NCBI RefSeq assembly: GCF_030867145.1
Contig: NC_134454.1
Coordinates: forward strand, 44,840,320-44,904,319
Length of the DNA stretch: 64,000 bases
Reading direction: 5' to 3'
DNA from: Opisthocomus hoazin
Taxonomy: Eukaryota; Chordata; Aves; Opisthocomiformes; Opisthocomidae
Below, piece after piece: positions 12,301-26,251 of the stretch. The notes beneath the pieces are model-generated. The model was not told the origin of the DNA and searched no databases. It worked only from the letters and a program-made list of their open reading frames with translations. Both the position numbers and the translations under genes were made by a program. Each line of letters begins with the position of its first letter. The first letter of the stretch is position 1.

Positions 12301-15300
12301 GTTTTATCAGTATGGAATGCTTTGTATGCTCTGGTTTCAACTTGTCATGGGATAAGGGTGTGTTTTGCTCCAGCTTTTGTTCAAGAATAAAAGTTTTTTA
12401 GAGGAGAGTATATAAATGGCAATATGGATTGTACAATCCAGTAACCAGTGCTGAACTTACTCTACTCTGGCACTTCAAACAACAAGAGGAGAAGTTAGGA
12501 AGCAAAAGGATCAAATTATTTTTGTCCTTTTGTTTGTTTCACTTCTATGGTGACCAAAATAAAGACATGAGGGAAGAGTCTGAAGCTCAGTCTAAAATTA
12601 GCAGTTCTTCAACATGCATTTTGGCTCTGTCAGAATTCTTCCTGCTGCATGAAGCAGATCAAAAGGAAGAAGATGAGTATTTTGCGATGCTACAAGTGTA
12701 AATGCATGTGTATCTCAGAGTTGAACTTGGAAAAAACAATAGCTTGAACCTGACTTTCCTTGGTGATTTGTCTTACATTAAGGTGCTGTTGCGTTGGCTG
12801 TTAATACAGTATCCTGTGAATGAATAGAGAATTTCAGTATTCAGGGTGACATGTTTGAAAGCATTAAAGGCATATACAAGCACTTTAAAATGGCAGAATG
12901 TAATTAGAGCCATGAGTTTGACAGTAATTCCTACAAAATTACAATATTTTTCACTGTGCAGAAGGCAAAACTAAATGAAATGGAAGTTGTTAGCATCTGG
13001 TAAGCATGATCATAATTTTTTTGAGATAGTTTGATGCCGTATTAACAGCACTCTGAGATCTATAGCTGTGACTCATTGAGTTGTTGTATCTCAATCTGCT
13101 CCATTTATAATTGGGCATTATGGAGGAGGCCTCTTTCTGCAGCTCCAAAATATGAGGGATTGGGAGGTCACATTCCCTTTAGTTGTTCAGCTAGGAGTGC
13201 TCCAGTGCAATCATACATGTAACCATATGCTCAAGACCTATTGTTTGGGAAAGCAACAGTGTAGTATTTTCCCAGTTCAAATAATTGCCAGGCACAGAAT
13301 AGGTACTTGAATTCAGTTGTCCTTCTCCATTGAATATTAGGAAAAAAGCCGCTTTAGTTCTGTTCCTGCATTTACTCTGGTCACCTTCTCACTCCTGTTG
13401 TACCCTGCAGTGAGTATTAACTGCTGGCTTTGCTGCATGCATGACGAACTAGCACACATGTTCCGTAGTGTTGAAAGAAGATTCCTGATTTGAAGCAGCA
13501 TAGGTGTGGGTTATTTGCAAAAATTCCTTGCATTCCTGTAGTTCTCCATGAATTTCTGTCGGTGGTGCACTAAAGAGTATGTACACATCGTAAGAGTGAA
13601 TATGTTAATTTCTCAGTCTATAGACCAAAATGTGTACTTACTCACTTACTACTTTCCATACAATGCAGGTATCCTTTCAGGGTAGTTTAGGTCTATGTGA
13701 AGCCCCCTTCTCTATGGGATTTTCTCGGACTGCAAAGTTTCTATGGTTTTTTTTTCTGTTTTTCATGCAGTGTCTTCTTCTGTTACGGTCCATGACATAC
13801 ATCGCTGAAATATGAACAGTGAAGACAATGATAATTAGAAGGAAGGTAATGGTAGCAAGGTCCCAGTTTGGTTTTAAATGAATCTGGAAATTCTGATTTG
13901 GTGAGTTTAAAAGAAGCCTTCTGAAGCAAACGAGAGAGATTCCTGTAATCTTGCACTATTTCTGCATTGTTAATTAATGGGCTTCACTGGACTTAACTGG
14001 CTCCTCAAAAACATTATAAATGGGAGAAGATGTATTTGCTTGCTTCTGATCTTTGTCTTAGGTATTCCACAAAGAAAATCCTATCCTAGTGAATAGTAAG
14101 TAGTAAAACATTTAATGGCAGAACTGAAATATCATTCCATTTTGTCCTTGCATGAAATGCATTTTTATACATTAATTTATTCATTTATATATTACTTTAC
14201 CTCCAAAAGGTTTGTTACCTTCCCACAATGACAGTAAGACAATATAGTACCTCTTCTTAAAAGTTTATAAAATAGTATCTGTATACATCTGCAATAAATT
14301 CTAATAAATGTGGGGCCCTGCGCAGGTAGAAAGGTCTCCTACAAGTCTTATTGCGGAGTTGCATCTCTGATTCTCATGGGATGTAATAAAGAAGGAGAAG
14401 TTGCGTGACTTTTTTTTTTTCCATTTCAAATAAAAGCTAGCATATAGCATATGTGACACATTCTTTAATATACAAAGTAAATACCTGATGTCCCTTATGT
14501 GTGATGTTCCTAGAATGCAGAAACTGGTAACAAGAAAGGCTCTGTAGACAGATTTTCTGAGCAGGTATTATGGCATGTACACCTGAAGCTGTAGGAATAT
14601 GGTTTTTGTCCCAGCAGTTAAGCTTTTTTTTTTCCTGAAATAAATTGTTAATAAGTACCCATTGTAACTTAGCAATCAAAAGATAATTATATTTGACGAT
14701 GTTTAAAATTCAACTAGGTTTGGGTGTGCTGTGGTTTTTTTTTCCCCACATTTGGTTGGTTCTATTTTTGCAGTTGCATTCCATGTTTTTGCCTTTAGTG
14801 AGCTATATTTATCTCAGAAAATGTATCATTGCATTATATACGCTGACTAGATAGCTTCCTGTATTCACATTTTTAAATTGTAGGTGGTTGAAATGGAAAA
14901 GGCAATAAGTGCCTTTATTTTTCCTATTAACATTTCTCAAGCCTTGCTGTATCATCCTGTAAAACTGTTTAACTGTAACTGTTGACAAGTTCTTTGTCAG
15001 AGATTTTGCTTTTTGGAGTGAAATTGATAAATGATGATACCTTCCCAGGCTTCCTTCTACTAAACAGCATGTGGGACGGAGCAAAGGTTTTGACTGTGAG
15101 AACAGAAAATCCTTGAACACCATTCAAAGTGCTTGGGAGTTATGGATATTTTTGAAGTATGCTAAGCCATTAGGTGGACAAGCTGCTCACCCACATGCAG
15201 TTATCAAAAAACGGCACCTCTGTCGTGCTACTTTCCTAGCGAGTAGATTATTACTTACTTACCGTCTGAGGAAACAGGAAAAGGGGAAGGATTCTTTCTT

Positions 15301-16978
15301 TGGAAAGATACTAAATACAGAAGGAATGATGATTACAAGGCCACGGAGTTGCTTTTCGCAGAAACAGCTAATGCGAAGATTGAATTAGGGGAAAGAAGTA
15401 TACAGCTAATTTAATGATTAGATGGAATTTGTTTGTTCCGAATGCTGTTCAAACATTTGAACTGCTAATATGCAGATAACTTCAGTCTGAATTACTGAGC
15501 AGGCATTTGCTAAATGTAATTCAGCTGCAGTAAAATCTAATCAGCCTTCTGTTGCTGACTATCTCTTTCCATAGCCTGTAGACAGAGTTTAGGATGACTA
15601 GGTTTCTAACTTAAGCCCCTCCACCGAGTGCCTAAAATTAGGTGTGTTGAAAATGGACTTAAGGGACTTGCCACTCAATGACAAAACTAGCTTTGAACCT
15701 GGAAACGCCCACCTGCAATCTGTAGATTAACGTGTCAGAAACATGTGCTATATATGGGTGGGTTAAAAACAGTTGTGCTGTTTATGGTCACGTTGCATTT
15801 CTGCTGAGATGCAATAATTATAGTTGAGATGACTTTCTGTGGCTATTTTAAACTCATTGAATTCTCATTAACATATCTGAACTTTCCAAGCAAACATTCG
15901 TAGATCTTATTCATCATCTTTACTTGTTGTCTGAAGAGACTTGTTGGTCAACCTCTTACAATCTAGGAATTAATTTTTTACAAATGCCACAAATGGCAAT
16001 CATGAATTATAAAAGCTGCCTAATCTTAGCTAGCTTTTTTACACTGAAAATCTTTATCTTCCTTTTTTCATCTGTGCCACTGACATTGAGAGAATATCCT
16101 CTTTTCTATAAAATACGTGGTCAAAAATATGGCTTCCAGCAGTGTCAGCAGTGTCCTTTTCCCAAGTCAGTAACCTCTTTTGGGCTAAGCGCTGAAATAA
16201 ACCTATCACGGATATGACTAGGGTTTTATGACCTGGCCATGATAAATGGAGAATTAGTCTTGTGTTACTCTTCCATTCCAGTTAATCATTTTGCAATTTT
16301 GAAACAGTAGAGGGAGGTTAATATTATATTCTTTATTAACAGTAGGAATACTGTTTTCTCCTGAGTAATGTCACACAGTTGTTAACATCATATGAATGTA
16401 ACCTCACTTAGGAGCTCAGTAATCCTGGATCCCAATATTAATAATGTTTCATTATATAATATGATTTATCACTATGTTGATTAATTTCCTTCAAAATGTG
16501 AGGCAAATGTTTTACAACACTGGTAACCATTAGTACTACATCATTGGGACACAGGACAATTTTATGTTCTTTTGATTAATTGTATCTCATGTTGTCCTAT
16601 TATAGCAATGTATTTTTGTACTGGGGATTCATTGAAGAGGGTGACCAATGAAGAGCACAAAGGACAAACTTTGTTATTTTCAATTTGCTATTTCTTATTC
16701 TCTGCAGTCCTCTCCTTAGCTTTAATGCAGGTGGAGGAGGAGTGACCTGTTATCTAAACTTTCATGCTGATTCCTAATTCTGTATCTGATAGCAGTGCTT
16801 TTGAAAAGGCTATTTTCCTCTGTGAGAGATTTTTCACACTCTTTGAGTATAACAGTAGGATATTTACTGCGTTGTGTTTTATGATTTTTTCCAATAAATT
16901 GTTTAATGCTTTGTTGCAGTTTGCAAGCAGGGAACTACTGCTTTTTAACCAACAAATATTAACTAGGAATATAGTGCT

Positions 16979-17020
16979 TTTTTCTTTTTCTTTCTTTTTT
17001 TTTTTTTTTTTTTGTTTTTG
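16979..17020. repeat. T-rich tract
   Basis: Pyrimidine run with C interruptions and more than 20 consecutive Ts. No following AG-bounded exon is recognisable, so it is annotated only as low-complexity sequence. Confidence 0.7.
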
Positions 17021-19349
17021 TAAACAGTATTTGAGAATGATTTCAAGTCTGTATTAAGAAACCTAGTTGCTCTATCCAGGGCAAAAAACCTGCTTTTCTT
17101 TGGGGACTTCAGTATTTTTAAGTTTACCAGGTATTTCTAAACTAAACTTGTCCTATTACAACCATTAATGTATTTCCAAATTTCTGTCGAGTGTCTTGTT
17201 AAGTTATTCTTGAGATATGTTTCAGGTCTGATTTTTGTCTTCTTCTTCCTTTTGCTTTCATCTTCTTCTTCTTGACTGCCTGTATATGATTTTCATCTTT
17301 TCCTACTCTTAATCTGTAAGTGAGGACCTTCAGTCTTTTTCTCATGTGCATCCATTTTTTTCTGCAGATACTGCATTTTGTTACCCTTCCAAGGAAGGAC
17401 ATTGAAATAACAAGGTTTGTAGTTTCAAAATCTCCGTTGGTTCTTTTTCAGTTTCTTTGCTGGTTTGTGATAAGAAACTGATTAATTTCCCTCATTCCTG
17501 TATGCTTTAAATCTGTGGACAGTGTTTTTGGATGACTTCTGTCTTTCATGTAAAAATAAAATGAATTTTTTATTCTGATAACATTTCAAACACCCAAATT
17601 TGTCATTAGAGAATTCTTCAGCTTGCACGACTTTCTACAGGATCATTATTTTTCATAATAAATGAGAGTTAAAATCTTCATCAGTTGTGCTTATGCTTGG
17701 ATATAAGATATGAAGCTGTAACATCTGCTACTAAGAATGATGTAACTGATCTGGTATTTAAAAATGCCAGAGTGAGTAGGTAGTTGTGGAAGATGATATG
17801 AACACTTTTAGCAGGTGCCTTGCTTTCCAGTAACCATGGACCTTAATATGGGATTATAGGTACCTGACTTTTTAGTGCTTGTTTGTTGATTTTTTCACTA
17901 GAGTCTTGTTTGTGTTTCACCTTTTGTATGTGGTATACAGATATTCAAGCCAGTAAACAGTTACACTTAACGGGGTAGTTAACAGGCATATGAGGTATCA
18001 AACCAAAGATAGAATTTGCAGTGAGTAAATGGGACAGAAATAGGAATGTGAAGGCGAAGGAATCTATTTCAGAGCAGGGACTTGTTCTTCTGCTTTAAAA
18101 ACCCTCAGGAACACACAACAGGTTTTTCTGAGCTTCACAGCTAAGATTGCTTTGCTGTAGATTTTACATCTTTCAGTGTTCACGTTATTGAAATATTTTG
18201 TTTCAAAAATTTTTTACCACAGATACTACAATGCATTGCATTTATTTTGCTTTGCCAATTAATGAATAGTTTTGTTTGTTATTTGTTATGGGTTTGTTTT
18301 TTTCATCTGGAAGTGATCATTAACAACACTTGAGAGATCTAAGCTGAAGAGAAAGTGAAAAAGTAATTTCATTTTAAGTCTAATATTTGTTACTTTTATT
18401 GCATCCAGAGGAAAAAAATCTACAAGAAACAGTATTTTTGTGTCATTCCAGCACTAGTCATAAGAACTATAGCATTAACCAGAGGCTGCATGTACACCTA
18501 CAGTGTGGCATTTTGCTCTAGTGAGCTGATACTGCTCGAGTTCTCTCCTCATTGCCTCAGATGCAGTTCAGTTCAGCACTGGATGCTGCAGTTGTCTATT
18601 GTGGTGCAGGTCACGTAGCAGTGAATGAACAAGATTGCATGAATAATGTGCTTTTTATTCAGCGATTGGATAAAAATGAATGCCCTCAACACCTACGTAC
18701 ATCCAATCTCCACCACTTCCTGTGTGCTTATTCTTCCTGAAGCTTTAATTATTTATCCTTGGAGAGAATTTGACAGTTAACAAGCAGTCACGACTCTGCA
18801 GGTTAACCCTACAAACACCAGAACTGATCTCCACATCAAGTACACTTGAATCTCTGAGGGAATCAAATGTTGATATTGAAGTGATATGACTCCCAATTAA
18901 CGGGAGAAAATTGGCATCCCTAAATACTACCTATTTTAAAATCTAACACTGTCTTTTGTGAAATTAAAATTGGTCTAATATTTTTGCTAATTTCAAGAGG
19001 TAGTCTTTAAAGATTGACGAGTGTGTTATACTCTAAATACTGACACTGGCATCCTGTAATGAAAATGCATTTTCAGAAGAGGATGATCAAGTAATGGGGA
19101 AAGCAACGTTAGTTAACAAGCCAAAATATGTGCTTAGTTGCCTATCATACAGTATTGCATAGTGATGAGAAAAAAAATGAATTACATAGATGTCTTCGGA
19201 TTTTGCTACTTGATCTTTGTAAAATGTGTTCAAATTATAGCAAAGCTGTATGCATAATAGGAGTCAGTGTATCAATGTACATTAAGAGAAAAAGAGCCTT
19301 AGAAATAACTGTTTCTTTATATTGGTTATAGAGAGAGAAACAGAGGTTG

Positions 19350-19388
19350 AGTGTGTGTGTATGTATGTGTATATAAACATATATACAT
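19350..19388. repeat. TG/TA dinucleotide tract
   Basis: GTGTGTGTGTATGTATGTGT followed by ATATAAACATATATACATG. An imperfect microsatellite. Confidence 0.65.
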
Positions 19389-20499
19389 GTTGTTTACTTG
19401 ATCTGAGTGCAAGAAGATCATCAAAGAAACAGTAAAAATATTTTTCATGTGAACATTTTGTTTATTAAAAATATTTGTTATGTGGTTGCATTTTAGAAGC
19501 CAGTGCTACAAAGGTCAATATTAGACTACATTGCCACAGCTCATTTTTGCTAAGTGTGCTATCTCCCTTGCACTCCACAAGGCCTGGCAATAGTGCCCTG
19601 CACAGACTTGGAATTTTTTTCATTCTTTTTCTAGGGAGGGTTTCCACAATTGTATATAAAATTAGAAGTGACAGCAAGGTATCGTTACTCCTGGGGTCCA
19701 TAATCAGGATCCAGAATAGCACAGAGAAGTTTGTGCATGTTTTTGTCTATAGATTGTACCCTTGCTCTGTTGAATAATGTTACTGTATTATCTGACTGGA
19801 CTGCATGAATCATGGCAGGCGAGGGCAAATACGTCTGTATCATTAGGCTGCGTAATGTGGGAGTGTGCCCAGCACTGGTAGCTACTAATAGATTGATTTA
19901 AGCCTTAAGAGTGACCTAGAAAATCTACACCTGATACAGACCTTATTTGTCTCCCCATGCTAAGAACAGACTCAACAGTGTAATGTAAGGTGGTTTTGTT
20001 TTGTGGTTTTGCTTACAAACAGTAAACAACTGGGTGACTGATTATAGCAGCAATTTACGAGACTTGTGACAGCCTCTCCGAATTTTTAATAAACACTAGG
20101 TATTTTCCTTGAAAGTAACACAGTGGTCCAGTGAAGAATTAATTCACAGAAGACATGTTCCCTGTGTTATGTGAAAGGTTAGAGTACATATTAATAGTGG
20201 CTCCTTTTTACCTTTTGTTTTAGGAGTTATTAAGCGCAAATATTAGGGTTAAGCTTATTTCAAGCCCGTTGGTAAACTGCGAATTGCATGGTGTCATATT
20301 TAGTGCTGTTGAATATGTAACTGAACAGCTGGACCGGTGGTTGAGATTTGCCAAAATACTAAGGAATCCTGAGTTTTGTGTTCTAATTAGTGATGGGAAT
20401 CATGATCATGGTGAGATGGACCTTTTACTGATGAACTGAACTGGTTCTAATTGCTGTAGTATATGGAACTTGGCAAACTCAGATTTTAAATTTTTGGGT

Positions 20500-20520
20500 G
20501 CTAGCATGAGAGATGCTAGC
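20500..20520. repeat. Perfect 8-bp inverted repeat (hairpin)
   Basis: GCTAGCAT, a five-base loop GAGAG, then ATGCTAGC: a perfect stem that can only be extended by a T-G wobble. It is not followed by a T run, and no small RNA is recognisable around it. Confidence 0.6.
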
Positions 20521-23500
20521 GGAGGTAACCATAATAAAAACAAGTGTACAGAAGTTCAGAGATGTGCCGCGGTACTGTCAAGTGGTTCTTTTAAGCATTT
20601 GTGACAGGTTTATCCCAGTCTGCACAAAGAGAAGGGTGAAAGGTAGGTTGGCATATTTTGTGAGATAGATTAAGGGCATGTGAACAGTCTTAGGATTTTG
20701 AAAGGAGAACGTGGTCTGAAGCTCCAAGGTTACATTAAGAAATCTTTCTTATTCCTGAATGTAAACACTGCTCTATGGCATAATACAAAGTGTTTTTGCT
20801 CCAGTACAATGACAGCAAAACAACTCCTGCTAACCATGTTAATTATATTGCTGATGTCTTTGACATTATCTATGAAGTTTTGCAATGCTGGTAATACCTC
20901 TGATAATAAGTAAAGCACGTTTGTTAAAAGCATTCCATTTTAGGAAATACAGGCTAACACTATGGTGCCTTCCTCTCTGAAGGCATGGGTAGAATTTCAC
21001 CTTTTTACCGACCTGCTTACTCCATGAATGTATTGTTACTTAACGTCTTTGAAACCTCCCATTCTTTGTAGTTTTTGGCTGAATTTGGTCAGTGGTTTCA
21101 TTAACTGTTGATTGACCGGTGGTACGCAGATAGAGTTACAGAGTTACTGAGCAGTTACAGGGGTAACCAAGGAATGGAAACCAGGCTAAAGAGTCATGAA
21201 TTTGATCGTCACTGTGTAGGACTAAAGGACAGTTTTATGGTAGTTCCCTAGCAACTAGTTTTAATATACTTTGGTCGAAGTTCTATTCAAAACAAACAAA
21301 TTAATGACGGTTTAGAAAATAAATAGCTTTATCAAAAAGGCACTTTACAGGCCTTAAAGAATATTTTTATATTGGTAAAGTTCAGTAATATCTCTGGTGA
21401 TACCTGCTTACAACAGTATAAACTTTGGTCTTACTTTCTGATGGCCCACACTCACTTCTTGCTGCCAGACCATGGCCTTGCAGGGACTTGCAAGTTTTTC
21501 ATTCTCCTTATTCTCTCTTTTAGGTGTGATTTTCAGGCTGGTGATTTAGCTGCCCGTAGATGCTAATGCTTCAAGAGAGTTAATGTGCTCTGTAGAAAGG
21601 ACAAGATTCTTCCAGCTTCTTTTGCATCTTGGACAGCAGAGGGCAGGTGTTAGTTTTGTGTGTCTGAAAGCTTATTGTGCAGAATGGCTGTGTGGTATCA
21701 AAGTGTCTGTGAGCTAGAAAGAGTTACAAAGATGTACTATAGAGCATTTAGATATAATTTATGCTTTTTTTGTGCATATAGGAAGTTTTCTCTAGCAGAA
21801 TTTTCTTTTGCTTTTTCTTAAAAAACTTTTGTTATGGCCAAAAATGTTAAAACAAAATTAAAATGGCATTGGCAAGGTAAGAAAGAGTGTCCTGTCAGGA
21901 ACTTTACCATCTACCCACACAACACTGTACTGAAACCTTCGAATATCTTCCATTTCTCTCATTTGACTGTCATCTTGGTGGTCTGTGAACATTCACGTTG
22001 ATATTTGAGTCACTGAACAGCAGACAGATGTGTATGTTTATTCTGGTACAGAATTTTGTGCAGTAGACATATTTTGTCATTAACTATTGAGTTTTTAGTT
22101 TAATTGTACTTAAGGATTTTGTAGCCACATGGCAAACCTCATGCTTGTATCTAAACAACAGATTTCTTCCAATTTAGATATGCTGGTCAGGCACATGTTG
22201 GTCACGTCCTGGCAAAAGCAGGCGCTTAGTATTTACATAGTGCTATGTGCAAAATCATCTTTTTATTGATGTAGTTTCTTGCACTTGGGTAGACTAGTGG
22301 CTTTAGTAGGACAAAGCACTGCTGTGGCATTGTTTGGTAGTCCTAGAGAGATAAAAAGCTGCTAGTCATATTAAAATGAAATATTAGTTTAAGGGTAATT
22401 GCAGTTCATGGTGGTCAGTAATAGCGGTTACAGAAGACGCTTAACAGGTTGCTTCAGTGGCACATAACAATTTCATAACAGTATAGATCCTTACTCTTTC
22501 CTATCGCAGTCAAAGTGAATAATAAGAGCAGACAATCAACATTTATACAATGCTAACACGTTGACTGCAATGATAGTGTTCAGTTAGTCTCGCAGATGTG
22601 CTGTTGCTTAAACTTGTTGAACTACCAGGAGATAACAGCACTGCTGGTGCCAGCAGGTAGTAAAGCCGATTGTTTTCAGTGCCACTTAGTAGGATTTTTC
22701 CTTCTGCTTTACTTACTGCCGTAATGGGCCTTCTCAGGCTGCATGGTGACTGCAGCGTCCCTTTTACCTTTCTCTCTTGTGGAACTGGGAGCTGGGGTCA
22801 GCATCTCTGCAAGTGGCATTTCTCCTCCAACTCTTTGTCCTGGCACCAGTGCTTTGTTGAAGCCCAGTTCTCAGTGAGCACTGTGCAACTCTGGTGTCAG
22901 GCTACCCCTGCACAGGTTTCTCAGCAGACCCTCATAGCTGACCATTTTCTCCTGTTCTTGGATACCTACTCGGACCTGGATACCCTTCGAATAGCTGTGC
23001 TTGGCTAGTGGGCTTCAGTTTCTCCTTGTCTGTTCGAGCTCTGGACAAGTTTTTGGCTCCAGCCTCTCTGCTGTACATCCTTGCTGCGTGTCTTTGTTGT
23101 TACCGAAATGTGGTCCTAGCTCATGTGCCCAAAGTCCTTTGGAGAACTGCTGACCCTCAGAATAGCAGTAGCTTCCAAGATACTTTCTCAACCTTAATTG
23201 TACTGAAGCTTCTTAGGGGCCTGTCCTGCCTGAGCAAATAAAACAGGTTTTCTAAGAGTACCTAAAGAAAGTCACTACATACTTTTGTAACAGCAAAGAA
23301 ATACACTGTTGCTGTCGATGATAGTAGATCAGTACACACATCTTTTGTCTCCATTCCTCTGCCACCCTAAACATTTTTTAATCTTGGAGTCGTTTTTAGC
23401 CTGAAGGATGCTTGCCTCCGTTCTGGTCTGCTTCAATGCATGGAGCTTAAGACAGAGCTTCTCAGCCTTCTCATCTGCAGCTGTTTTACTTCTTGCCTTT

Positions 23501-23712
23501 CCTCACATTACTAGCAGTGGAGTTTGTAAACTTCAGTCCAGTTAAGTGATCATTTAAACAGCTATTTAAATCCTGCTATACACCCCTGCTTCATTACTGA
23601 GTCTTTCGCAGGTTGGCCGCCCTGTTTTGCCATACCTATTGTGATACCTAAGCGGTCTGACTCAAATGCAAGGAAGGCAAGCAACCTAGCCGAGAAAAGA
23701 ATACATCCTTAG

Positions 23713-23762
23713 TACATGCACATGCGTATGCATGCCTGTGCACACACACATATGCATGTGTC
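23713..23762. repeat. Alternating purine-pyrimidine tract (CA/TG/GC)
   Basis: About 50 bases of nearly unbroken purine-pyrimidine alternation (TACATGCACATGCGTATGCA, CACACACACATATGCATGTG). Degenerate microsatellite with Z-DNA potential. Confidence 0.65.
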
Positions 23763-25253
23763 TGCAGATGCCTCTTCCACGTGACTGTGCCCAGAAAGAA
23801 GTTAACCATCACTTCAGGTCAAATAACAAGCAGCATTAGCGTAAACAGGTACAGTGACTCACACCAGCAATTTGTACAAATAATGCAGAAATAACCCACA
23901 TTCCAAATTCGCCAGGATGAGTGCTACTGCAAATAACCCTCAACTGATACTGTTATCCACTGCTGCAGAATTGCCAGAATTCTTTCAGTACAAGCACTGA
24001 TCGGTAATGGCTTTGCTATAAATACAGCACAGCGTGTAACTCTTTGTTTGCTGAGAAAATCTGTAAGGTTTGGTGTCACGAGTCAGTGGGTTGTGTTTCG
24101 GGGTGGAGTTGATGCAAGTGGATATTTGTCCTGGCCTGTGCGATTAATACATTTCCTCTCCCTCTTCGCAGACCATGGCTGCTTATTCCTACCCTTGCTC
24201 TGCCTTCAGTTCAACTTGTTTAGTGAATCAGAGTCTAGAACTGATCTGATTGAAAAAAACCCAACCATTTACTCTGTGTTATTCTTCAGTCAGATGCCAC
24301 AGCATGCGTTTTATTGCAACACAGCAAAGGTGATGCTGTCAGTGACAGGAGGGTGAGAGCAAGCTGAATGGCTCTGCCACTGCCACCAGATCTCTGCACA
24401 TACTGCCAGCATTTTGGTCTGATGTGCAATGTAAGACAAAGATGGCCATTTATACTCTCTGTTGTTTTTCAGTTCTTATATAATTTCAATTCTATAATCA
24501 TTTGGATTATATCCTTTTAATTAGGGGAGGGGAAACATACGGATTTGAGAAAGTTCAACATGTTTGTTGGACTGCTGTCTGCTCAGACATGGTACAATTA
24601 GCCCTGCCTGATGCTAAAAACTACAAAAAAAAGAGCACTGTGCCTTTCTCCACATCTGCTCTTCTTGATAGTATTTAGCTATCCTAATAAAGAGTAGGTA
24701 CTGGATTATAAATCTCCTCATGGTGATAAAACAGATATTTGTATGAATACTGTATATGTAATAAGTAATTTTTTTCATGTATTTAAAAAGGAAAATATCA
24801 ATTAAAAATTTACATTTTCATAAAAATTGAAATATTTAGTTTAATAATCTATACCTGATAGTTATTTTTCTATATTTTAAGAAGTTTAGCTAAGAATTCT
24901 TGTAAAAAATTCAGAAACAATTAAAATTCTCAGACATACATTTGGATTGGGAAACCTGAAATAAAACTCCACTCCTATTGAAATCAGTAGGAAACTCTGA
25001 AGTCAGAACTTCATATACAGGTTTTTTAAAGCAACTTTGTAAACTGTTCCTAGGGAAATAAGATATAAGCAGAATAAAAAGAAAGTCCACAAAAAAACCA
25101 CCAAAACCACCAGAACAGAAATAGACACCTTATTACAAAGTAGAAAAGAGAACAACCGAATTATTAAATGCATCTCATGAAGGAGAACCAAAAAGATGCT
25201 GGGCTAACAAGCAGGTAATTGACTGGCTCCCCATCAAAGGAAGACAGCAACAG

Positions 25254-25300
25254 GAGTTCTTGCATAATTTGTCAGAAAGAGTTCTTGCATAATTTGGCAG
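25254..25300. repeat. Tandem duplication, period 25
   Basis: Two copies of a block beginning GAGTTCTTGCATAATTTG, starting at 25,254 and 25,279, with one mismatch (T versus G) in the 22-base core. Looks like a recent local duplication. Confidence 0.75.
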
Positions 25301-26229
25301 TGAACTAGGTTGCTATTTACTTTCTCTTCCAAATCTCTGATTTTTCTAATTGTTTAAAATAAAAATACTTGCATGCATTTGGATATTAATGCATATATGC
25401 CCAGAAGAACTGTCATTTCCGTCAGTATGAGTGCATCATAGGACCAGAGAGAAGGTTATGGGCCTCTTATTACATTATTCACAATAAAGTACAGCTGGTC
25501 GACCATGGGATAGTTTGTGGATGCAGAAGAAAACATGACTGGGAGGTAGTTCTTTGGGAAGCAGAGTGCCTGTCCAGGTGATGCTCCAGCTGGAGGGTAG
25601 CTCCTGGTGTGGAGGGCTGGTGGTCACCTGGGACAGGGAGAAAGAGGAAGAGCGCCTGCAAAGGGCTGCCGCAGGAGCAGGCAGCTACACAGACATAGCT
25701 GAGCTGTGGATTGTACTTGGAAAATGCAGCCCCATTACACTGCTGCTACTTCTCTTTCTCACCTCAGTGACTGGGTTAGAGAAAGGAAGAATTTACTGTA
25801 AAAATTTGGGTTTTCATAAGAGCAGGTCCCATGTTACAAAGTTGATTTAGTGCTGGTTTGCAGATTTTATTGCACTCCCCTGCCTGATCCTGCCTTGCAG
25901 AAGCTTAGTGTCATGTTCAGATTCAGGTATTATCTCAGATCCATCTTTACTCTGAACTTTTATAGTATGTTGACTTTTAACAATAGGCCCCCAGGAGCCA
26001 CTAATGGAGCAGAAGGAGTTAGAAATTTCATTTTCTTCCAAACATTTTATGTCATATTTCACAGGGTGAAAGTATCTTATGACAAAATTTTTTCAGTATT
26101 TTCAACTAACAAAAAAACCATCCTCCTTGTTTAGGATCAGCTTCTGGCTCAAAACCTAAGCATGAAATTTGTAGGCAGATTTCAGACCTTAATTTTACAT
26201 TCCACTGATGTAAATTAGGTCAGAAGTTG

Positions 26230-26251
26230 ATCATTAATGATTAGTGATCAC
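26230..26251. repeat. Adjacent palindromes
   Basis: The 12-base perfect palindrome ATCATTAATGAT is followed three bases later by GTGATCAC, an 8-base palindrome. The ATTAAT core resembles paired homeodomain sites, but this is a weak inference. Confidence 0.5.

Noticed and set aside
22670..23241. Two consecutive plus-strand frames of 112 and 77 codons
   Set aside because: Different frames abutting at one stop, no recognisable domain, and no splice sites placing them in a transcript. An old unrecognised repeat is as likely.
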